Positions 5,458 to 11,327 of a stretch of DNA of 11,327 nt are shown piece after piece. Origin of the DNA: Desulfobulbaceae bacterium (GTDB lineage Bacteria > Desulfobacterota > Desulfobulbia > Desulfobulbales > Desulfobulbaceae). The stretch is taken from NCBI GenBank assembly GCA_030633145.1, contig DAOVTM010000086.1, positions 1 to 11,327 of the forward strand, given 5' to 3'. A model generated the notes under the pieces. That model made no database searches. It saw only the letters and a program-made list of their open reading frames with translations, and was not told where the DNA came from. Position 1 is the first letter of the stretch; every line of letters begins with the position of its first letter. Made by a program: the position numbers and the translations under genes.

Positions 5458-6939
5458 TTAATCATCCAGAACTTCCCAGTGACCACCTTTGGCCGGGCCG
5501 ATTCTTTTAAGTTTTCCTGCCTGGCGTAATTTGCGAATTGCCCGGTCAATAGTACTTTCCGATGCCGCAAGACGGACGGCAAGTTCTCGAATAGTCAAGG
5601 TAGGAGTCGTGGTTAATAAAGTAAAGACTTTGTCCGTCACTTTACCCGTCACTTTACCCGTCACTTTACCCGTCATTTTACCCGTCATTTTACCCCAGGA
5701 CATTTCCAGCCTGGTCTGGTCATACGGTTCAAACGAATCAAAAAGATGCAGGTGACCACCGTCGGTTTCCCATCCCTGACGGATTTTTGGGATGCCGGAA
5801 CCAGCTCGTTCGCCAAGGTTGATCATCAAAAAAAGCTGATGAAGCGTCCGGTTTCGGCAATCACTTTCTCCACCTCGTAGAGCCTGTTCCGTCGGCACGC
5901 GCATCAGACCGGGGTTGCGAAACAAAAAACCTGCCGGTTCTTTCACAGCTAAAATTGATGCCCGATCACTATAATCAGCATGGACAAGGGTATTTACCAG
6001 AGCTTCGCGCAAGGCACGATGCAGCAGGGTATCGTCTTGACGAAAGTTGCCCTTGAGAACAAACGGCACCTTGATATCCGCAACCAGTTTACGCGATACT
6101 TTCAGAAAAAAATCAAAGAGATTACCGGATCATGTACCATCGGGAACTACTCGATCCAACCAGCGGGTTTGTGAGTTCCTGTCTGCCCCCTGCTCCTGGT
6201 AATCAACAAAATAATTTGGTATGGCTTCCTGAATTGAAGGCCACTGACCAAACATGAGCAGACCTGCCAGAGTCAACCCTTTTTCTTCTGTCTGCCGGTC
6301 TTGTCGCAAACCTCCCAGAACCTGAAGAAACTCCTCATCATTGAGGAGAATCCAAGGGTGGTCGGGTCGATGGGACGACAGCATATTGCGATATCCATGC
6401 AGGCTTTCTTGATATATATCATCCATACCAAAACCAGATAATATCCGGGTATCTCGACTGTCTTCTACCTGTTCTGCCAGCATCCTCTTGACGATTTCAT
6501 CAACACAGGGACGGTCACCATCATGAAGACGGCGAAAGGTATTGCCCTTCAATGGATTACCATTGAGATAAACCGGCTTGTGTTGACGACGAGCTGCCGG
6601 AACATGGATCATGATGAGGTTACGGTTTTCAATACTGATGACGTGAACATCCTTATCTGTCAGCAGGTTGGCACTGACTTTTTGTGGATTGTTCAGGTGA
6701 TTGAAGAGGGTTGTGATAACCGGTTCCGGATGATTGACAACACCATGCAAAGAAAAACAGCCCATTTTTTCCTTTACTCCCAGCAGAATAATACCGCCAT
6801 GGGTATTGGCAAAACTGCTGTACGTCGGCCAGAAATCGGCTGGAAGCTGGCCTTTGCCGTCCCGCCCTGCTGCCAGTTTACATTCAAGGTCAACAGTTTC
6901 TGACAGAGTTGTTATGTCTTGCAGACTATGGATATCCAT
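5458..6939 (-). pseudogene. AlbA_2/RecG-like ATP-binding regulator with internal TGA
   Basis: The full frame of 494 codons is the common 'AlbA_2 plus HATPase_c_4' protein, a putative DNA-binding transcriptional regulator or RecG-like family. The AlbA_2 part is near the N-terminus (ETVDLECKLAAG, then FANTHGGIILLGV). The ATPase-like part carries HRALREALVNTLVHADYS, GGESDCRNR and GERAGSGIPKIRQGW. A TGK(M/V) repeat linker and a C-terminal winged-helix domain (LTIRELAVRLAASESTIDRA) follow. At codon 270 (6132-6130) a TGA stands where the family has Trp, in DGT(W)SGNLFDFFLKV. No frameshift is present and the downstream frame is well conserved, so a single TGG-to-TGA change explains the break. I chose ATG 6939 (MDIHSLQD) because AAGG lies 10 bp upstream; TTG 6996, ATG 6993 and ATG 6969 are alternatives. 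The gene lies inside the segment bounded by the 83-bp repeats. Confidence 0.8.
5629..5696 (-). repeat. 12-bp tandem repeat encoding TGK(M/V)
   Basis: About 5.7 units of TTTACCCGTCAC or TTTACCCGTCAT stand head to tail on the plus strand. On the minus strand they encode (T-G-K-V/M)n between the ATPase-like and winged-helix parts of the AlbA_2/RecG-like protein. The units are nearly identical, and similar TGx linkers are known in this protein family. The array is expected to vary in copy number by slippage, always in multiples of four residues. Confidence 0.9.
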
Positions 6940-7068
6940 TATGTTGCTGCCTTGAGTTTGTTTTGACATTTTGCGAATCTGAGATATGAGCATCAAACCG
7001 GATTTTTTCTTTCATGCTATCAGCTCTGCCTGATATGGTTTTTATATCAACTTTGTCAGTTTTATTCC

Positions 7069-7757
7069 ATGCCTATTTCAGGATGGTTCTTGAGCTATAA
7101 GCGTATCATACGCACAGTGGGTCGCAAGTATACTGGTGCTGACCTTGCCGATATCGTTATCCTGGCCGGGTCTTCCAGTGAACTCATAACCCTGGATCGT
7201 CTGGCAACCATCCACGACGGCTTTACCGAAGACCCGATCAATGCGGTAATCGAAGGCGTACCTGCCGTGTTTGTCATGGTGTTCAAGACCACGGAAGAGG
7301 ATGCGCTTCACATCTCCAATACGGTTTCCGATTATTGAGAAACGCTATGTCCCGTTTTTCGACAGGGTGTTGAACTGGCGTTAAGTGTCGCTGGCCATTG
7401 TCATCCTGATGATGACGGTGAATTGGTCAAGGGCGGTCTGGTCAAATTCCAGGTCTTCCCAAAGATTGACGGCTTTGTGGTGACCTTCACCGTGGAGTTC
7501 CCGGACGGCACCCGCCCGAGATCACCCAACAGGCATTAGAGCAGATTGAGCAGGGGTTCCTTCGGATGGCCGACCGGGTAAAGACCACCAGCGGCGAGCC
7601 GATGATCAAGAAGCGGCTCACCCTGGTCGGCCAGACCCTGAGTAACCAGATGGGGCGCAGGGGGTCAACCTGGGTTCGGTGTAGTTTATCCTCCTTTCCT
7701 CGTAAAAACGGGGTATTCACTCCAATGAACTGCTGGTGGAATAGGAACAGAAGATCG
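7069..7757 (+). pseudogene. RND efflux permease remnant (AcrB/MdtB-like), heavily decayed
   Basis: Pieces of an RND inner-membrane permease lie in order but in different frames. The first, RTVGRKYTGADLADIVI ... LDRLATIHDGFTEDPINAVI ... DALHISNTVSDY (7111-7335), is from the periplasmic part of the N-terminal half. The next piece, from 7337, is EKRYVPFFDRVLNWR, which belongs to the start of the C-terminal half, so several hundred codons are deleted between. Further parts are VKGGLVKFQVFPKIDGF (frame change near 7423), PEITQQALEQIEQGF (change near 7515), LTLVGQTLSNQMG, and KRGIHSNELLVE..EQKIG. Stops lie at 7382, 7682, 7703 and 7742. The last frame runs directly into the duplicated channel-gene tail and ends at TGA 7802-7804. 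Intact relatives are proton-driven drug or metal exporters of about 1,000 residues. Nothing functional is expected here. Confidence 0.8.
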
Positions 7758-7835
7758 GTACTACTGAAAATGAGGCGAAGTTTTTGCAGTTGTATGGAAA
7801 ATGAGTGGATAAGTCAGACTCAATTGAATGAATCC
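7753..7835 (+). repeat. 83-bp perfect direct repeat, copy 2
   Basis: Exact copy of 5199-5281. It begins inside the RND remnant at GATCGG, which both parent sequences share: RND reads AAG ATC GG and the channel gene reads CTG ATC GG. It carries the last 16 codons and stop of the K+ channel gene without the rest of that gene. It ends 19 bp before the Uma2 gene's stop codon. Confidence 0.95.
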
Positions 7836-7854
7836 GTGTATTTTGTGGTAAAAG

Positions 7855-8424
7855 TCATTCCCATAACAACGACAAATCAAAGTTGATTGCGTCAAAGGGG
7901 GGCAGAGATACGTTCATGTCATCCTTTAACGTGGCAAGCAGCAACCACTTATTTCCGGATGTACTGGCTTGCAGTTGATAGGCTTCCAGCGTTCGTAAAT
8001 CAGGGTCAACCAGCCATAGATACTGTACCCCATAATGGGCATACAGAGGCATTTTCATGGCTCGATCCATAGTGCCGGTTGATGGTGAAATGACTTCACA
8101 AACCCAGTCAGGTACACACTCAAAATAGGCGGTTTTGGGCAGAGATGCCATTCTTTCAAGCCGCCAGCCAGCCATATCCGGCACCATGATATCCCTGTCA
8201 AGATGGAGTTCAGGCTCAAAAAGAATTCTCCAGCCACCGGGTCCACCCTGACCATACCCAAAGGGCATGACAATAGAACCACCCAGAGTTGTAGATGCCT
8301 GAGCATGGCGGGGAGACGGTCTGGGATGGGTCTCCAAGACTCCGCCGATAATCTCACCTACAACATTATTGGGTAGATCAAATAAGTCTTCATAGACTGC
8401 GTATCGCCGTGCTGCGTCACACAT
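7855..8424 (-). CDS. Uma2 family (DUF820) putative endonuclease
   Basis: A 189-residue protein of the Uma2/DUF820 family, which has a PD-(D/E)XK nuclease fold and is very abundant in cyanobacteria and some other bacteria. Its biological role is unresolved. The N-terminal helix region is RRYAVYEDLFDLPNNVVGEI. The conserved core follows as FEPELHLDRDIMVPDMAGW (69-87, Asp83) and WVCEVISPSTGTMDRAMKMP (107-126, Glu110 and Lys124), then YLWLVDP (135-141), so the catalytic residues look present. ATG 8424 is preceded by GAGG at 9-10 bp. The gene begins 45 bp after the NIL-ferredoxin stop, in the same direction, and could be read from that promoter. Its end lies just outside copy 2 of the 83-bp repeat. 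The substrate is unknown. Confidence 0.85.
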   Translation of the reverse strand: MCDAARRYAVYEDLFDLPNNVVGEIIGGVLETHPRPSPRHAQASTTLGGSIVMPFGYGQGGPGGWRILFEPELHLDRDIMVPDMAGWRLERMASLPKTAYFECVPDWVCEVISPSTGTMDRAMKMPLYAHYGVQYLWLVDPDLRTLEAYQLQASTSGNKWLLLATLKDDMNVSLPPFDAINFDLSLLWE

Positions 8425-8469
8425 TGATTCGTGCCTCTGTGTTGTGAGTATGGTTAATATTCTTCTTCA

Positions 8470-8916
8470 TTATACCGGAGCAGTCACGTCAACCCCATCA
8501 GTGGCCGGATCAAAACAGACCTCCATGGCCCGCACTGGACAGCCAGTGACACAGAGACCGCAGGCCGTACATTTTTCAGGATCGAAAATCACCTCCATCT
8601 CAGGTCGCTGGATGTAGAGGGCACCCACCGGGCAGATACCGGTACAGGCTCCGCACTGGAAACATTTTTTTTCATCCCGGTTGACCTTTCCGGCCAGCCG
8701 TTCTGCAGTCACGTCCAGGCTGTGCAGATATTCCAGAGCCTCTTTTACATTTTCCTTCTGCCCCTTCAGCTCCAGAATCATGATACCGATCTGATGGGGG
8801 CGGATGTCCGCTTTCAGGATGTTGAACTGTACGTCATAGCGCTTGACCAGGTAATAAATTATCGGCTGGTCAGCGGTTTCTTTGGGGTAACGGAGGAGGT
8901 ATATTCTGGTGTACAT
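8470..8916 (-). CDS. NIL-domain ferredoxin with two [4Fe-4S] clusters
   Basis: A 148-residue protein with an N-terminal NIL domain (about residues 3-75), an ACT-like fold named after a motif in methionine ABC transporters. Two ferredoxin motifs follow: CFQCGACTGICP (Cys 85, 88, 91, 95) and CTACGLCVTGCP (Cys 116, 119, 122, 126), each ending in the CP typical of [4Fe-4S] binding. In methanogens and sulfate reducers, proteins of this architecture have been linked genetically to an alternative route to homocysteine together with a DUF39 protein. No DUF39 gene is in this window, so that role is only a possibility here. ATG 8916 has a GGAG ribosome-binding site 10 bp upstream. Transcription probably begins in the 62-bp gap after the P-loop kinase gene or further upstream. 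This gene supports an anaerobic host. Confidence 0.9.
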   Translation of the reverse strand: MYTRIYLLRYPKETADQPIIYYLVKRYDVQFNILKADIRPHQIGIMILELKGQKENVKEALEYLHSLDVTAERLAGKVNRDEKKCFQCGACTGICPVGALYIQRPEMEVIFDPEKCTACGLCVTGCPVRAMEVCFDPATDGVDVTAPV

Positions 8917-8978
8917 GGGGTTATTTCTCCAGGTTTATGGTTTGTTTTTTTATCAGCAAATTGCACTGATGGCGCAGA

Positions 8979-9533
8979 TTATAACTGATCAATCCGGTCA
9001 TTTAATTGTGCAAGCAGCTGTTCAGGTTCTGCTTCCGTGTCAAGAAGGATACGCTGATTTTCCGGCAGCTCATCCGGGAAGATGAATTTTTCTTTTTGTT
9101 TAATATAAATTTCCCATCGACCATCTGAGACCGCATTCGGATCTTGAGCGCGCAACTCCAGGCGGCGTTTGACCTCTTCATCCGAGCAGCCGCAGAGAAT
9201 AAACAGCGGCTCAGCTACAGAGGATTTTGCCAATTTGACCACCTTATCCCGATCAGCAAGAGTGGAGTAGGAGCCGTCCAGCACCACGGAACCGGCTCCC
9301 TGCTGCAAATCCTCTGCTGCCCGGTCAAGCATTGCCTGATAGGTTTTTTGAGTGAACTGAGGGGTGTAAATGCCCTGGTTCATCCGGTCGGGTCTGCGCT
9401 CGGTGGGATCTATGCGAGCCAGCTCCTTGCGTACCCGGTCGGTGTTATAGCAGGGCAAACCATGCTTGCCTGCAAACAGTTCCGCCAGGGTTGACTTGCC
9501 CGATGCTATCAGGCCAAAGAAGACATAAATCAT
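8979..9533 (-). CDS. P-loop kinase-like ATPase (COG0645-type)
   Basis: A 184-residue protein starting MIYVFFGLIASGKSTLAE. The Walker A motif GLIASGKST spans residues 7-15. A 'NTDRVRKEL' region (30-38) follows, as in small-molecule kinases and zeta-toxin-like proteins. Later comes VVLDGSYST (83-91), a probable Walker B-like strand, then LFILCGCSDEEVKRRLELR (110-128), a lid-like Arg-rich helix. I place the start at ATG 9533; a TTG at 9569 gives an N-terminal extension that only overlaps the neighbouring gene. The stop of the APH-fold gene (9543-9541) is 7 bp upstream, so translation is probably coupled. In many proteobacteria these two parts are fused in one chain, which suggests they work together. 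The substrate is unknown. A free zeta toxin is less likely because no epsilon-type antitoxin is nearby. Confidence 0.85.
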   Translation of the reverse strand: MIYVFFGLIASGKSTLAELFAGKHGLPCYNTDRVRKELARIDPTERRPDRMNQGIYTPQFTQKTYQAMLDRAAEDLQQGAGSVVLDGSYSTLADRDKVVKLAKSSVAEPLFILCGCSDEEVKRRLELRAQDPNAVSDGRWEIYIKQKEKFIFPDELPENQRILLDTEAEPEQLLAQLNDRIDQL

Positions 9534-9540
9534 GGTGAAA

Positions 9541-10551
9541 TTAGCTGGTATAGCTTTCGGCAAGCTCAAAATAACGAGCCGCCGCCTCTGTACTGCTCTC
9601 TTTCACCGAGGCATCAACAGCTGGATCAGAGGCGGTGAACATGCCTATTTTCCCCCGTACATAAGCCCGATAACATTTGTAAAAGTTGAGCATCTCCCGT
9701 ACCCCTTGATCGCTGGAGCGTTCACAGAACTGATCGATGCAGTACTCCGACAGTTCCCACAGGCCGTGAAAATCAAGATCCATGGTCAAAAAGGCAACAT
9801 CACTGGCAATATCGCAGTAACGAAAGCGCTGGTTAAACTCGATGCAGTCATAGATATAGACCTGGTCGGCCAGACAGATATTGGCCGAATAGAGATCCCC
9901 GTGACAATCGCGGATATAGCCGCCCTGGATGCGTCTGCTGAACAGCTCTTCCTGCGCAAGAAAGGATTTTGCCCAGTTGCCGATGGTGTCAAAACGGGCC
10001 TGATCAATGGCTCCCTGGCCGATGAACCCTTCAGTCTGTTCAAAGTTTTCCAGGACATTGACAGCCACGGATTTTGCGGAACCAAATTCGTCAATCTCGT
10101 CACTGCGCTCAGCCTGCCGGTAAAAGGGAACCAGCTTATCCACCAGGGCATTGATATGGCTTTTCGTAAGACCCGGCCCTTTGATCAGGTTGACCATCAT
10201 CCGTTCTTCCGGCATCCGGGCCATCTTGACCCCATACTCGATCACCTCGCCGGAACCGTCAAGAGCAAAGGAATCGCCCTCCCTGGTAATGGTGATCAGA
10301 CCCAGGTAAATATCCGGGCAGAGGCGGCGGTTAAGGAGCAGCTCCTGCTCACAGCATTCTTTTCTCTTCTCCAGGGTGGAGAAGTCAAGAAAACCAAAGT
10401 CCACTGGTTTTTTAAACTTATAAACAAAATCTCCGGCCAGGAGGACAAAGGAGATATGGGTCTGGACGAGCTGGATATCAGGAGCCGGGTGATCGTATAT
10501 CTGTGCTTGCTGGAGTGCGGAAATAAAATCCGGCAGGTTGTTGGTGGCCAT
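9541..10551 (-). CDS. Aminoglycoside-phosphotransferase-fold protein (COG2187-type)
   Basis: A 336-residue protein with the APH/choline-kinase fold. The N-lobe includes ISFVLLAGDFVYKFKKPVDF (33-52), where the Lys residues fit the ATP-binding lysine. The catalytic loop is HGDLYSANI (217-225), and YDCIEFNQRFRYCD (234-247) supplies the metal-binding Asp. These residues look intact, so it is probably an active kinase on an unknown small molecule. COG2187 members are often named after aminoglycoside resistance, but that activity is not established for them. I chose ATG 10551 (MATNNLPDF) because AGGGAGA lies 6 bp upstream; the frame is open upstream to 10677 but that extension looks non-coding. The P-loop gene follows at once on the same strand. 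Confidence 0.85.
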   Translation of the reverse strand: MATNNLPDFISALQQAQIYDHPAPDIQLVQTHISFVLLAGDFVYKFKKPVDFGFLDFSTLEKRKECCEQELLLNRRLCPDIYLGLITITREGDSFALDGSGEVIEYGVKMARMPEERMMVNLIKGPGLTKSHINALVDKLVPFYRQAERSDEIDEFGSAKSVAVNVLENFEQTEGFIGQGAIDQARFDTIGNWAKSFLAQEELFSRRIQGGYIRDCHGDLYSANICLADQVYIYDCIEFNQRFRYCDIASDVAFLTMDLDFHGLWELSEYCIDQFCERSSDQGVREMLNFYKCYRAYVRGKIGMFTASDPAVDASVKESSTEAAARYFELAESYTS

Positions 10552-10972
10552 TATTTCTCCCTGGAGGTTGTGTTGGTTGTTACGGATTATTTGAGAAGAA
10601 TATACGGCCCTGTTGTCATTGATGCAAGGAGAGAGTTTTGTTTTTTTTCTTAACGTCGCTGCGTGATCTATCTCCACCTTTAATATGATGGCTGCTCATG
10701 ATGGCAGCTACTGCGGGATGGGTCAGGAAACATCTAATCAGTATCTCTTCACTAACTCTTTGACTTTACCGAATGTTTACTTTATATTATCCATATTTTC
10801 ACTATGGTTTGTCGAAAAGAATGAATGCCGTTTCCGAAAAGGTGCGCTTACCTGCGTGCCTTATGGAGTGTCAATGAAAACACGATATACATAAGTTTAT
10901 TCACCATATAGTATAGCGAGTGATGCTTAAGCTGTGGTTATAACATGAAAAAATAGTTGTTGAGGGTTGAGC
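10552..10972. other. 421-bp intergenic region between divergent genes
   Basis: AT-rich DNA between the minus-strand kinase pair and the plus-strand YhcG gene. It must hold promoters for both directions. I see one good plus-strand promoter (10760-10788, listed separately). A reading frame at 10685-10894 has no family resemblance, no clear ribosome-binding site and is overlapped by that promoter, so I do not call it. A very short frame at 10821-10877 (MNAVSEKVRLPACLMECQ) lies downstream of the promoter and could be a leader peptide or gene scrap. Confidence 0.6.
10760..10788 (+). promoter_or_regulatory. Sigma70-like promoter
   Basis: TTGACT (10760-10765), a 17-bp spacer and TATATT (10783-10788), each close to the -35 and -10 consensus. 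Transcription would begin near 10795 and run toward the YhcG gene, leaving a leader of about 180 bases. Confidence 0.45.
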
Positions 10973-11327
10973 ATGGCTGATATCGGCAAAACATCCTTCC
11001 ACGATGAAATCAGAAAAATTCTCCAGTCGGCACGGAGCAGGGCTTATACTGCTGTAAATACGGCCATGGTGGAGGCGTACTGGCTGATTGGTAAACGCAT
11101 TGTCGAGGAAGAACAGTATGGTAAAGAGCGGGCAAACTATGGGCAGGAGCTGATAAAAAAGCTGTCCATTGCGCTGCAGACGGAATTTGGTAAAGGTTTT
11201 TCAGTTGCAAATTTCCTCTGGTTCCCACGCTCCTGCGTGGGAACTATGAATGACCGCTCCAGCGGTCGATGCGAGACAGACGGAGTCTCGCAGGCTCGCT
11301 TACCTGGAGCGTGGGAACGAGAGGGAG
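10973..11327 (+). pseudogene. YhcG/DUF1016 nuclease, N-terminal domain, interrupted by repeat
   Basis: ATG 10973, preceded by GAGGGTT at good spacing, opens a protein whose first 80 residues are a clear DUF1016 N-terminal domain: FHDEIRKILQSARSRAYTAV, MVEAYWLIGKRIVEEEQ, YGQELIKKLSIALQTEFGKG, FSVAN. YhcG-type proteins carry a C-terminal PDDEXK nuclease domain and are about 340 residues long. After FSVAN (codon 80, ending 11212) the expected LWNFRQFY is absent. The frame instead passes into the inverted-repeat element at 11215-11324 and is open to the window end, giving unrelated residues. The gene is therefore most likely broken by the element; whether the C-terminal part resumes beyond the window cannot be seen. 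The frame here would produce at most a truncated N-terminal domain. Confidence 0.75.
11215..11324. repeat. 110-bp palindromic dispersed repeat (GTTCCCACGCTCC type)
   Basis: The ends are inverted repeats of 19 bp with one mismatch: CCTCTGGTTCCCACGCTCC (11215-11233) and GGAGCGTGGGAACGAGAGG (11306-11324). Three internal hairpins are present: GTTCCCACGC/GCGTGGGAAC (11221-11244), GACCGCT/AGCGGTC (11252-11267) and GCGAGAC/GTCTCGC (11271-11291). It has no coding capacity. I recall GTTCCCACGCTCC repeats being numerous in several environmental bacterial genomes. The structure fits a MITE- or REP-like element mobilised by an enzyme encoded elsewhere. Confidence 0.85.

Noticed and set aside
5629..5696. 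Possible CRISPR-like array
   Set aside because: Units are 12 bp with no spacers and encode a protein linker.
6130..6132. TGA as a selenocysteine codon
   Set aside because: The family has Trp at this position, not Cys, and no SECIS-like hairpin is obvious just downstream.
5282..7752. Classical insertion sequence or integron
   Set aside because: No transposase, integrase or terminal inverted repeats; the 83-bp flanking duplication is far longer than a target-site duplication.
8979..9533. Zeta toxin of a toxin-antitoxin pair
   Set aside because: Only the P-loop kinase fold is shared; no small antitoxin gene adjoins it, and the neighbour is its usual fusion partner.
9541..10551. Aminoglycoside resistance gene
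   Set aside because: The fold is shared, but the protein belongs to the COG2187-type group next to a P-loop kinase; no evidence for drug modification.
9532..10653. Long plus-strand frame of 373 codons
   Set aside because: It is the complement of the APH-fold gene, which has intact catalytic motifs and a good ribosome-binding site on the minus strand.
10685..10894. Plus-strand frame of 69 codons
   Set aside because: No family resemblance, no ribosome-binding site, and the sigma70-like promoter lies inside it.

Overview
The window looks like part of a chromosome from a Gram-negative, probably anaerobic, sulfur-cycle bacterium. Desulfobulbales (Desulfobacterota), including cable-bacteria relatives, is my best guess. 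The guess is inferred from gene content: type VI secretion PAAR-like genes of the DUF3540/DUF4150 kind, a NIL-ferredoxin, Uma2 and YhcG-type nucleases, and a GTTCCCACGCTCC dispersed repeat. No rRNA, tRNA or CRISPR array was seen.

Layout. (1) 1-760, plus strand: the tail of a type VI secretion accessory cluster, with a DUF3540 C-terminus, a frameshifted DUF4150 gene and an intact cysteine-rich DUF4150 gene. (2) 807-5250, plus strand: a compact array of two paralogous DUF1538 membrane proteins with a solo Phd/YefM-type antitoxin gene between them, a P-II-like protein, a tandem-CBS protein, and a two-TM potassium channel with two RCK modules. This is the most interesting part: an uncharacterised membrane protein pair sits beside two small soluble nucleotide-sensor-type proteins and a K+ channel. 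(3) 5282-7752: a decayed island bounded by a perfect 83-bp direct repeat of the channel gene's 3' end. It holds an AlbA_2/RecG-like gene broken by one in-frame TGA (minus strand) and a heavily degraded RND efflux permease fragment (plus strand). (4) 7855-10551, minus strand: four genes transcribed right to left, namely an APH-fold protein and a P-loop kinase in near contact, then a NIL-ferredoxin and a Uma2 nuclease. (5) 10552-10972: 421 bp with no convincing gene but a good sigma70-like promoter. (6) 10973-end: a YhcG/DUF1016 nuclease gene whose N-terminal domain is cut by a roughly 110-bp inverted-repeat element.

How the genes could work together. DUF1538-A and -B probably form one transporter or channel-like complex. 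The P-II-like protein, whose start codon overlaps the DUF1538-B stop codon, is the natural candidate regulator. The CBS protein and the RCK channel next door suggest that nucleotide status and monovalent-cation flux are linked to it. The remaining regions look like ordinary accessory-genome turnover: gene fragments, solo toxin-antitoxin parts, nuclease genes and dispersed repeats.
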